Below, piece after piece: positions 1 to 6,580 of a stretch of DNA of 30,173 bases. The stretch is from a virus. Below the pieces are notes generated by a model. It worked only from the letters and a program-made list of their open reading frames with translations, was not told where the DNA came from and made no database searches. The DNA lies in the IMG/VR virus record IMGVR_UViG_3300021957_000193, positions 1-30,173 of that record, one strand, 5' to 3'. Position numbers and translations under genes: made by a program. Position 1 is the first letter of the stretch. Each line of letters opens with the position of its first letter.

Positions 1-213
1 ATGAACCTTGAAGACGACAAAGAGTTTGTCATTCATTGCTTACGACATACTTGTGCTACTAGGTTAGCTCAATCAGGTAAGGTTGAATTACACATGATTG
101 GACAAATGCTAGGTCATAAGTCATGGAAGATGATAAAACGATACTCCCATTTAATACCTAATAATTTAATGGGTGCAGTAAATGTTCTTAACCGAATTAA
201 TAAATCCGTTTAA
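1..213 (+). CDS. int: Tyrosine recombinase (phage integrase), C-terminal part
   Basis: This is the carboxy-terminal catalytic part of a lambda-type tyrosine integrase, which would insert the phage into and excise it from the host chromosome. Visible family signature: H12-x-x-R15 (second catalytic arginine, in HCLRHTCATR), the LGH motif with H39, and the nucleophilic tyrosine Y48 in the RYSHL motif, all with normal spacing. The first catalytic arginine and the core-binding domain are absent, so the gene begins left of the window. The ATG at position 1 is an internal methionine or an accident of where the window starts. The gene ends 26 bases before the RNA polymerase start. An integrase next to the polymerase gene is known in HTVC019P-type pelagiphages. 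No attP or tRNA fragment is recognisable in the window. Confidence 0.9.
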   Translation: MNLEDDKEFVIHCLRHTCATRLAQSGKVELHMIGQMLGHKSWKMIKRYSHLIPNNLMGAVNVLNRINKSV

Positions 214-239
214 ACATAAATCAACAAATAGGAGAATAC

Positions 240-2684
240 ATGAAACTACTAGAAATAATGCCTACGTATAAAGACCAAGTCCAGACCGAAAAGATGTCTG
301 CTGAAAGGGGTATGAACAGAACAAATAAGAGGAGACTTTCCCACATAGAACGTGGTGAAGAAAGTGTTACATCTTACGGAAAAGTTATTGTTGCAACCAC
401 AGTACGTCCTTTAGCAATAGCCATTGCAGAGTGGATAAAAGAAACAGATAAAAATGTTCACTCAAAACCTCCCATAGCACTTCAATACATCTCCCAAGTA
501 GACCCTTTAATAACAGCTTTGATAACAGCAAAGCATGTAATTAACACTATAACTACTACACAAAAAGTTACTTCTACTGCTATTACTTTAGGTGGTAGGA
601 TTGAAACAGAGATTAGTCTTAAAAACTTTAAATCATTAAATCCAGAACTTTACGAAACTACAAAAAGAGATTTAGATAAAAGGTCTTGGAACTATTCTTA
701 CAAAAGAAGAAAATTAAGAGAGCAGGCAAGAAGAGATAATGTAATGAATTGGCAAGAGTGGTCTACTACTGAAAGATTACATGTTGGTATACAATTACTT
801 GATTTGTTAGTTGTTCATACAGGTTTAGTTGAGATAGGGACTGACCAAGTAAAACATAAAACTTTTAAAGTTATTAGACAAACAGCTAAAACTAAAGAAT
901 GGATAGACAATCGTAATCAGTTTAACGAACTGTTAAACCCAGAGTACCTTCCAATGGTTATGCCTCCAAAATCTGTAGTTGATGGTAAAGTTACAGGTCA
1001 TGGATATTGGACGGCGGAAATGCCAGAGCTAGACCTAGTTAAACAAAAAGGTAAAAAGTTTATCAAAGAGCTAGAAGGACATGCTATGCCAGAGGTAACT
1101 AATGCTGTAAATTTAATGCAAAGCACAGCTTATAAGATAAACCATTTTATTCTTAAAGTTATGCAGAATGCTTGGGACAAGTCACTTTCTATTGGAGGTA
1201 TGCCACCCATAGAAAACCTACAAACTCCTAACAAACCTCACGATATAGACACAAACCCAGAGGCACTCAAAAAGTTTAAGAAAGAAAGTGTCATTGTTCA
1301 CACAGAGAATAACCGAATGGCTTCTAAAAGAATGCTATATGCTAAAATCTTATGGTTGGCTGATTTGTTTAAAAATTATGCTACTTTGTATTTCCCATTG
1401 CAATTAGATTTTAGAGGAAGAGCTTATTGTGTGCCTGCTTTTCTTAACTATCAATCTATTAATGGTGCAAAAGCATTGTTAAATTTTAGTAAAGGTAAAG
1501 CTATCACAAAAGAAAACAGAGGTGTCTTTTGGCTTGCTGTACATGGGTCAAACATGTGGGGTAACGATAAAGTGTCATTAGAAGATAGAGAAAAATGGAC
1601 TATTGATAATCAAGATTGGATTAAACAATGTGCTGAAGACCCTATTGGAAATAGACAGTGGGAAGACGCAGATAATGCTTTTCAATTTTTAGCTTTTTGT
1701 GACGAATGGAACAGATACACACAAACAGGTGACGGATTTATTTCTTATATACCTGTTAACGTAGATGGCTCTTGTAATGGTTTACAAATTTATTCTTTAT
1801 TACTTAAAGATGAAGTAGCAGGTAAATTAGTTAATTGTTTACCTAGTGAGATACCGCAAGACATCTACCAATTAGTAGCTAATGAAGTTATTAAAACTTT
1901 AAAAGTAAAAGCTACCGAAGGAGACCCAATGGCACAGAAATGGTTAGACTATGGAGTAAAGCGTTCAACATGTAAGAGACCTATTATGACAATTTGTTAT
2001 GGGTCTACTAGATATTCTTGTACTGACTTTGTCGTAGAAGATTTAACTAAAAGAAAAGACAAAGGGGAAATGCACCCATTTGATGACATGTTTAAACCTG
2101 CAACATATCTTGCCAAAATAATTTGGGACAGCATAGGTGAAAACTTAAAATCAGCAAGAGTTGGTATGGATTACTTACAAAACAATGCAAGAGTAATTGC
2201 AAAAGAAGGAGTACCTATACATTGGGTTACACCTGTTGGTTTTCCTGTGTACCAATACTATCCAGAAATGAAAAGTAAAAGAGTATGTTCTCATTTGATG
2301 GGTGAAGTCTTTGCACCACAAATAAAAGTGGAGAAAGATGAAACTGATAAGTTGCGTTCAAGAAATGCTGTTGCCGCAAATTATGTACACTCACTAGATA
2401 GTGCTTGCATGGTAAGAACTGTAAATATTGCAAAAGAAAAAGGAATTGAAAACTTTTGTAATGTGCATGACAGTTTTGCTACACATGCTTGTGACATAGA
2501 CAAACTTAATGAAAGCATTAGAGAAGCCTTTGTAGGTATCTTTAAACAAAACTTATTAAGTAGTTTTAAATTAGATGTAGGGTTGCAGTTAGATACAGAG
2601 ACAAAAGAAAAGTTACCTGCAATACCTAAAAGTGGAAACTTGGAATTAGATTTACTACACAAATCTAAGTTTTTCTTTGCCTAA
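240..2684 (+). CDS. T7-like single-subunit DNA-directed RNA polymerase
   Basis: Phage RNA polymerase of 814 residues (T7 gp1 has 883), expected to transcribe the replication and virion genes from phage-specific promoters. All core motifs are present: QLDFRGRAY (388-396); the first catalytic aspartate D509 in NVDGSCNG (T7 D537); K579 and Y587 in the CKRPIMTICYG block (T7 K631 and Y639, same spacing); and HDSFAT with H743 and D744 (T7 H811 and D812). The specificity-loop region after HWVTPVGFPVYQYY keeps the arginine equivalent to T7 R746. By my alignment it has Cys where T7 has N748, so promoter recognition should differ from T7. The start is ATG at 240 with AGGAG at 230-234. It follows the integrase directly. 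No phage promoter-like element lies between them, as expected if host polymerase transcribes this gene. Confidence 0.98.
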   Translation: MKLLEIMPTYKDQVQTEKMSAERGMNRTNKRRLSHIERGEESVTSYGKVIVATTVRPLAIAIAEWIKETDKNVHSKPPIALQYISQVDPLITALITAKHVINTITTTQKVTSTAITLGGRIETEISLKNFKSLNPELYETTKRDLDKRSWNYSYKRRKLREQARRDNVMNWQEWSTTERLHVGIQLLDLLVVHTGLVEIGTDQVKHKTFKVIRQTAKTKEWIDNRNQFNELLNPEYLPMVMPPKSVVDGKVTGHGYWTAEMPELDLVKQKGKKFIKELEGHAMPEVTNAVNLMQSTAYKINHFILKVMQNAWDKSLSIGGMPPIENLQTPNKPHDIDTNPEALKKFKKESVIVHTENNRMASKRMLYAKILWLADLFKNYATLYFPLQLDFRGRAYCVPAFLNYQSINGAKALLNFSKGKAITKENRGVFWLAVHGSNMWGNDKVSLEDREKWTIDNQDWIKQCAEDPIGNRQWEDADNAFQFLAFCDEWNRYTQTGDGFISYIPVNVDGSCNGLQIYSLLLKDEVAGKLVNCLPSEIPQDIYQLVANEVIKTLKVKATEGDPMAQKWLDYGVKRSTCKRPIMTICYGSTRYSCTDFVVEDLTKRKDKGEMHPFDDMFKPATYLAKIIWDSIGENLKSARVGMDYLQNNARVIAKEGVPIHWVTPVGFPVYQYYPEMKSKRVCSHLMGEVFAPQIKVEKDETDKLRSRNAVAANYVHSLDSACMVRTVNIAKEKGIENFCNVHDSFATHACDIDKLNESIREAFVGIFKQNLLSSFKLDVGLQLDTETKEKLPAIPKSGNLELDLLHKSKFFFA

Positions 2685-2688
2685 TCCT

Positions 2689-2886
2689 ATGCACATGTTG
2701 ATAGTAACACTGATACTTATTCCATTTGAAACTGACTTCAAATTGGATAGCCAACTGTATTTTCATAAATTGAAAGTAGCTAATTGTGAGTATGCACCAA
2801 AAACTACGTATCACGATAGTCTCAACAAACATGAAATAGTTATAGATGGTAAAAAATGGCAGTTAGTCGGCACTGTGTGTGGCTAA
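2689..2886 (+). CDS. Small hypothetical protein between RNA polymerase and SSB
   Basis: Unrecognised protein of 65 residues if it starts at ATG 2689. The frame is also open from TTG 2677, which would overlap the polymerase gene, and a second ATG lies at 2695. The N-terminus is hydrophobic (LIVTLILIPF) and could be a short membrane or core segment. The rest is mixed polar and ends IDGKKWQLVGTVCG. No Shine-Dalgarno sequence is visible before any candidate start. The stop codon TAA (2884-2886) lies inside the putative phage promoter at 2883-2900. The position matches the small middle genes before gene 2.5 in T7-like phages, but there is no evidence for a function. It is probably real because it fills the gap exactly and is translated in the operon direction. 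Confidence 0.5.
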   Translation: MHMLIVTLILIPFETDFKLDSQLYFHKLKVANCEYAPKTTYHDSLNKHEIVIDGKKWQLVGTVCG

Positions 2887-2900
2887 CCTTACACTATTAG
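2883..2900 (+). promoter_or_regulatory. Putative phage RNA polymerase promoter before SSB
   Basis: The 18-mer CTAACCTTACACTATTAG. Copies differing at one base lie at 13007-13024 and 27134-27151, each just before a gene block. The 3' half (CACTATTAG) resembles the CACTATAG core of the T7 promoter. By that analogy transcription would begin near 2899-2901, about 50 bases before the SSB start. Promoter function is inferred from repetition, strand, placement and T7 similarity. Confidence 0.75.
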
Positions 2901-2952
2901 AACAATCAACATCAACGGAGAAAACACAGAGAACAATAACAATAAGGACAAT

Positions 2953-3567
2953 ATGAAAAAGCAAACATACAACAAGATTGTAACACCTGTAGGTGTATCA
3001 CAGTATTGTTGGTTAAATACGCCTGACACTAAATTTGATAAAGAGAATGGTGGTCACTTCAAGACTAACTTAATTATCAAAGGTGCAGAGGCAAAGCCAA
3101 TCATCAAATCAATACAAGATGAGATGAAAAAATCTTTAGAAATGGCAAAAGAAAAATCTAAAGGTAAACCTCCCAAACAAGCAAACATGCCTTTTGAGGA
3201 AGAATATGTAGAAGGTAAACCTACTGGAAACGTAATCTTTAAATTCAAAGCTAAAGCAAAAATTATGATGAAGTCTGGTGACGTAATAGACATCAAGATA
3301 CCAATTTTTGATAGCAAAGGCACACCTATGAAAGAGCAAGTATGGTCTGGAAGTGAAATGAAAGTTTCAGCAGAGATGATACCTTACTACACTGCAATGG
3401 CAGGAGCAGGTGTTAGCTTGCGATTAAAAGCGGTACAAATAGCTAAATTAGTTGAAGGTGGGTCTGGTGCAGGAGCAAATGCACAAGGCTTTTCTGAAAT
3501 TAAAGATGGTTATGTTGCACCAGAAGTTACGAAAGAGAATGAAGTACAAGAAATTTCTGACTTCTAA
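2953..3567 (+). CDS. Single-stranded DNA-binding protein (T7 gp2.5-like)
   Basis: Protein of 204 residues (T7 gp2.5 has 232) expected to coat single-stranded DNA at the replication fork and to contact the polymerase and helicase. The call rests on an OB-fold-like pattern opening TPVGVSQYCWLNTPDTKF, a lysine-rich central region (KEKSKGKPPKQA), the segment KIPIFDSKGTP, and an acidic tail ending QEISDF with a C-terminal phenylalanine, the hallmark of gp2.5 proteins. The T7-like position between RNA polymerase and endonuclease I supports it. The start ATG at 2953 follows a purine-rich leader (AATAAGGAC). It is the first gene after the putative phage promoter at 2883-2900. Its 3' end overlaps the endonuclease gene by 29 bases in another frame, suggesting translational coupling. 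Confidence 0.93.
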   Translation: MKKQTYNKIVTPVGVSQYCWLNTPDTKFDKENGGHFKTNLIIKGAEAKPIIKSIQDEMKKSLEMAKEKSKGKPPKQANMPFEEEYVEGKPTGNVIFKFKAKAKIMMKSGDVIDIKIPIFDSKGTPMKEQVWSGSEMKVSAEMIPYYTAMAGAGVSLRLKAVQIAKLVEGGSGAGANAQGFSEIKDGYVAPEVTKENEVQEISDF

Positions 3568-3949
3568 TCAAGTAGGACTTAAATATGGTTTTAGGTCTGG
3601 GCTAGAAATAGCTATCTCACAAGAGTTAGACGCTAATAGTGTAAAGTATGAATATGAGAAGGTTAAATTAACTTATGTTAAACCACAGAAAGCTCATACT
3701 TATACCCCAGACTTTTACCTAAAAGAACAAGATATATTTATTGAAACAAAAGGATTGTTTACTTCAGCAGACAGACAAAAAATGCGTCTTGTTAAAGAAC
3801 AAAATCCAAAACTAGATATTAGATTTGTATTCAGTAATTCAAGAAGTCGAATATCTAAAAAGTCAGCAACTACTTACGCTATGTGGTGTGAGAAATATGG
3901 TTTTAAATATGCTGACAAACATATTCCATTGGAGTGGTTGAATGAATAA
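3539..3949 (+). CDS. Endonuclease I, Holliday-junction resolvase (T7 gp3-like)
   Basis: Structure-specific nuclease of 136 residues (T7 gp3 has 149) that resolves branched DNA and helps degrade host DNA. The T7 catalytic set is fully conserved: E23 (FRSGLE), D58 (TYTPDF), E69 and K71 (IETKG), matching T7 E20, D55, E65 and K67. Further matches are RFVFSNSRSRI and the C-terminal KYADKHIPLEWL. The frame stays open upstream to 3452, but ATG 3539 is chosen because it gives the T7-like N-terminus (GLKYGFRSGLE) and is preceded by a purine-rich GAAAGAG. It overlaps the end of the SSB gene by 29 bases and the next gene by 8 bases. Confidence 0.95.
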   Translation: MKYKKFLTSNQVGLKYGFRSGLEIAISQELDANSVKYEYEKVKLTYVKPQKAHTYTPDFYLKEQDIFIETKGLFTSADRQKMRLVKEQNPKLDIRFVFSNSRSRISKKSATTYAMWCEKYGFKYADKHIPLEWLNE

Positions 3950-4379
3950 CAATAATAGAACAAGAACAGATTTTATAGTCATTCACTCCACAAAGACTAA
4001 AGCTAGTGAAAACTTTAATGCAAAGGATATAACTTTAAAAAATAGAAAAGAAGGTTTTTTCCATAACGCATTCCATTTTATAATTTTAAGAGATGGTAAG
4101 ATTGAAGAGGGCAGACCAGAAGAAATGTCTGGTGCTATTCTTCCTATAAATCAACCATTAATTACTAACCAAAATTCTATCGCCATAGGTCTTGTAGGAG
4201 GCTTATCGGAAGATGGTAAAAGTCTTGATGTTAACTTCACATTTCAGCAATACGTATCTTTACGTGAACTTGTAAAAAAGTTGAAAAAGAAGTACAACAT
4301 TGAGGTAGTGGGTTGCCGAGAGGCAATTAACTCCAATAAATCGTGCATGTCTTTTGATGTGCATTCGATTGTTGATTGA
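3942..4379 (+). CDS. T7 lysozyme-like protein (gp3.5, N-acetylmuramoyl-L-alanine amidase fold)
   Basis: Protein of 145 residues, close to T7 lysozyme (151), an amidase that cuts the peptidoglycan cross-link and also binds and inhibits the phage RNA polymerase. Aligned blocks: FIVIHST (zinc ligand H15), FHFIILRDGKIEEGR, SIAIGLVGGLSEDGK and NKSCMSFD (K133 and zinc ligand C135, T7 K128 and C130). Two important positions differ: the T7 catalytic Tyr46 is F44, and zinc ligand His122 aligns with C125. A short insertion (about residues 66-76) precedes NSIAIGLVGG. Cysteine can bind zinc, so the site may still be metallated, but amidase activity is uncertain. It lies directly after endonuclease I as in T7 and is followed within 10 bases by an intrinsic terminator. 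Confidence 0.9.
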   Translation: MNNNNRTRTDFIVIHSTKTKASENFNAKDITLKNRKEGFFHNAFHFIILRDGKIEEGRPEEMSGAILPINQPLITNQNSIAIGLVGGLSEDGKSLDVNFTFQQYVSLRELVKKLKKKYNIEVVGCREAINSNKSCMSFDVHSIVD

Positions 4380-4385
4380 TTGAGA

Positions 4386-4416
4386 AGCTCCTAGTTAGAA
4401 ATAGCTAGGAGTTTTT
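4386..4416 (+). terminator. Strong intrinsic terminator after the lysozyme-like gene
   Basis: A 10-base-pair stem (CTCCTAGTTA at 4388-4397 with TAGCTAGGAG at 4402-4411, one G-U pair) closes a GAAA tetraloop and is followed by TTTTT (4412-4416). Upstream A residues (4385-4386) can extend the stem into the T run. This is a textbook rho-independent terminator separating the SSB-endonuclease-lysozyme group from the replication genes. Confidence 0.9.
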
Positions 4417-4486
4417 CGCATTTATGGGGTAATGGAGGGAGACTGAAGTTACCTCTTCCCTTTTAAAAAATCCAAAACAAAACACA
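4417..4486 (+). other. Leader of the primase-helicase gene
   Basis: Seventy bases between the terminator and the primase-helicase start. They contain a second, weaker inverted repeat (GGGAGA near 4438 with TCTTCCC near 4458, followed by TTTT) that could be a backup terminator or a 5' hairpin. The last 25 bases are almost entirely A and C with no Shine-Dalgarno sequence before ATG 4487. No copy of the phage promoter element is seen here. Confidence 0.4.
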
Positions 4487-6082
4487 ATGAATACTGAAAA
4501 CGAATTTTTATATCACTCACCATGTGAGAACTGCGGCTCTTCTGACGCCAATGCTGTTTATTCTGATGGACACGCACACTGTTTCTCATGTCAAAAAACA
4601 ACACAAGGACAATCAACAACTATGGAAACTAATACAGAAAAAGAAATTAAATTTATTAAAGGTGAAATATTACCTCTTAATAAACGTCATATAACTTTAG
4701 ACACTGCAAAGAAATATAATTATGAAGTTGGAGCATACTTTGGAAGACCTTGTCATATTGCTAATTATTATAATGATAGCAAAGAGTTAGTAGCACAAAA
4801 ATTACGATACCCCTCAAAAGAATTTCAATGGTTAGGCAATCCTAAAGAAGCAGGATTGTTTGGACAAGAAACTTGCAAAGGAAAAGGCAAGTACATTACT
4901 GTAACTGAAGGCGAAATTGATGCACTTACTATGTCTCAAATACAAGACAACAACAGATGGGACGTTGTATCTATTAAAACAGGTGCGGCAGGTGCAAAAA
5001 AAGATATTCAAAAATCACTCGATTTCTTGGAGGGTTATGAGAATGTAATCTTTATGTTCGACCAAGACGAACATGGGCAAAAGGCGGCGTTAGAATGTTC
5101 TAAAATACTAACCCCAAATAAAGCCAAGATTGCTTCTCTACCACTTAAAGACGCTAACGAAATGTTGTTAGCAGATAAAGCAGAGCAACTTAAACAATGT
5201 ATGTGGAATGCAAAACCATACAGACCTGATGGTATTGTTTTAGGTTCAGAAATTTTTGATGAGATTATGAAAGAAGATGTGATGGTGACAGCACAATATC
5301 CTTTTAAATGTCTTAATATAAAAACACATGGATTAAGAAAAGGTGAGCTTACCACAATAACGGCAGGGACAGGAGTTGGAAAATCATCTTTTTGTAGACA
5401 TGTTGCACTAGATTTATTGAAACAAGGATTTGGTGTTGGTTATATTGCGTTAGAGGAAAGTATTAAAAGAAGTGCATTAGGTATTATGGGTGTTCACCTT
5501 AAAAAACCTTTGCATTTAACAAGAGAAGGAATAAATGAAAAACAATTACAGGAAACTTTTAAATCAACTATTGGTAATGGGAATTTTTATCTATTTAACC
5601 ACTTTGGCTGTACAGTTGCCGACAATTTATTATCTAAAATAAGATATTTAGCAAAATCATGTGAAGTAGACTTTGTAGTATTAGACCATTTACACATGGC
5701 TCTATCTGCATTGGGTGATGAACATACAGGTGATGAAAGAAAACTTATTGATTACTTTGTAAGTAAATTAAGAACACTTGTAGAAGAAACAGGTATTGGA
5801 GTTATTCTAGTATCACATTTAAGACGTAGTGAAGGCGATAAAGGATTTGAAGATGGTAAAGAAGTTACCATGAACAGTCTACGTGGGTCGGCTTCCATTG
5901 GTCAATTATCAGATTTAATTATATCCATAAGTAGGGACATAAAATCAGATAAGAAATTAGCAAAACTTACAATTCTTAAAAACAGATATTCAGGAGAGAC
6001 AGGCAACGCATGTTCTTTATTATATGATTTAGAAACAGGTTGTCTTTCAGAAACTACTCCAGATGTTTTAGATGACTATTAG
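4487..6082 (+). CDS. Primase-helicase (T7 gp4-like)
   Basis: Bifunctional replication protein of 531 residues (T7 gp4 has 566): it makes RNA primers and unwinds DNA as a ring helicase. N-terminal zinc-binding domain: C13-x2-C16 and C32-x2-C35 around YSDGHAHCFSC. TOPRIM primase domain: VTEGEIDAL with E141, E143 and D145, then FMFDQDEHG. C-terminal RecA-like helicase domain: Walker A GTGVGKS with K299, Walker B region FVVLDHLHMA, HLRRSEGDKGFEDG with a following SLRGSASIGQLSD block, and KNRYSGETG. ATG 4487 is chosen because it gives the full zinc finger, although no Shine-Dalgarno sequence precedes it. An internal ATG at 4622 with an upstream AAGGA could yield a helicase-only form. The gene ends overlapping the next start by 11 bases. 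Confidence 0.97.
   Translation: MNTENEFLYHSPCENCGSSDANAVYSDGHAHCFSCQKTTQGQSTTMETNTEKEIKFIKGEILPLNKRHITLDTAKKYNYEVGAYFGRPCHIANYYNDSKELVAQKLRYPSKEFQWLGNPKEAGLFGQETCKGKGKYITVTEGEIDALTMSQIQDNNRWDVVSIKTGAAGAKKDIQKSLDFLEGYENVIFMFDQDEHGQKAALECSKILTPNKAKIASLPLKDANEMLLADKAEQLKQCMWNAKPYRPDGIVLGSEIFDEIMKEDVMVTAQYPFKCLNIKTHGLRKGELTTITAGTGVGKSSFCRHVALDLLKQGFGVGYIALEESIKRSALGIMGVHLKKPLHLTREGINEKQLQETFKSTIGNGNFYLFNHFGCTVADNLLSKIRYLAKSCEVDFVVLDHLHMALSALGDEHTGDERKLIDYFVSKLRTLVEETGIGVILVSHLRRSEGDKGFEDGKEVTMNSLRGSASIGQLSDLIISISRDIKSDKKLAKLTILKNRYSGETGNACSLLYDLETGCLSETTPDVLDDY
4605..4624 (+). promoter_or_regulatory. Possible internal ribosome-binding site and start for a short helicase form
   Basis: AAGGA at 4605-4609 precedes an in-frame ATG at 4622 (residue M46) by 12 bases, slightly longer than ideal. 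The start falls just after the last zinc-finger cysteine (C35), the same arrangement as the T7 gene 4A/4B pair, in which the short form lacks the zinc-binding domain. The full-length start has no Shine-Dalgarno sequence, which makes the internal one stand out. Use of this start is inference. Confidence 0.45.
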
Positions 6083-6296
6083 AAAAAGAACACGACAAGA
6101 AAAAAACAATGCAATTTCTTGGTCATTTATAATTTTAGAAGCTATTGCAAAAGCTAAAAAATATAAAAGAATTATTACACTTGATGTTGCAAAAGACACT
6201 TCAGCTTTGATGGTTGAAGAAGCATTAACACACATGGCAATGAATGGAGAAGAAGCGGCTATGTATGTTCAAGTAAAATTACACACATTACATTAA
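6072..6296 (+). CDS. Hypothetical protein, 74 residues
   Basis: Unrecognised protein of 74 residues. The N-terminus is strongly basic (MTIRKRTRQEKNN), followed by what looks like two or three helices with many Ala, Lys and Met residues (LEAIAKAKKYKRI, MVEEALTHMAMNGEEAAM). No cysteines, no membrane segment and no known motif are seen. The start ATG 6072 overlaps the end of the primase-helicase by 11 bases, so translation is probably coupled. It sits in the gap that holds small genes (4.1 to 4.7) between genes 4 and 5 in T7. The size and tight packing support a real gene. Confidence 0.65.
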   Translation: MTIRKRTRQEKNNAISWSFIILEAIAKAKKYKRIITLDVAKDTSALMVEEALTHMAMNGEEAAMYVQVKLHTLH

Positions 6297-6298
6297 TT

Positions 6299-6580
6299 AT
6301 GAAATTACCTAAAATAAATAAAAAGATATTAGACGCACCTTTTGTATCTCTACATTGGAAAGATATAAACAGTAATTCGGCTTGGCTTACTCTTAAAGAA
6401 GCTACAAATAGCAAAGTAACAATCTGTATTTCAAATGGTTGGCTTCTTAAAAAAGACAATGACGTACATATTGTTGCAGGAGATGTTAATTTTAATGATG
6501 ATGGCTCTTTAGGTGAAGTTGGCAACATAACCACAATTCCAACAGTCAATGTTTTAAAAGTTAAGAAGGTAAAACTTTGA
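6299..6580 (+). CDS. Hypothetical protein, 93 residues
   Basis: Unrecognised protein of 93 residues. The sequence looks beta-rich: alternating hydrophobic strands such as VSLHWKDIN, AWLTLKEATNS, KVTICISNGWLLKK and DVHIVAGDVNFNDDGSLGE. It ends in a basic KVKKVKL tail. One cysteine, no transmembrane segment and no catalytic motif are recognised. It starts at ATG 6299, two bases after the previous stop, and its TGA stop overlaps the TTG start of the DNA polymerase. That stop-start overlap suggests it is co-translated with the polymerase. A small polymerase-associated role is conceivable, but only the position supports it. Confidence 0.65.
   Translation: MKLPKINKKILDAPFVSLHWKDINSNSAWLTLKEATNSKVTICISNGWLLKKDNDVHIVAGDVNFNDDGSLGEVGNITTIPTVNVLKVKKVKL
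6563..6579 (+). promoter_or_regulatory. Ribosome-binding site setting a TTG start for DNA polymerase
   Basis: AAGAAGG at 6563-6569 lies 7 bases before TTG 6577. This is the best Shine-Dalgarno match in the replication block, and the only start that keeps the exonuclease residues D6 and E8; the next methionine codon lies far inside the domain. The TTG overlaps the upstream TGA stop (TTGA). Confidence 0.8.

Noticed and set aside
2227-2662. Minus-strand frames opposite the 3' end of the RNA polymerase gene.
   Set aside because: They lie opposite the highly conserved polymerase core and have no start signals or recognisable protein features.
3633-3650. Minus-strand sequence matching 15 of 18 bases of the reverse complement of the promoter element at 2883-2900.
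   Set aside because: It lies inside the endonuclease coding sequence, points against every gene in the window, and three mismatches are plausible by chance in AT-rich DNA.
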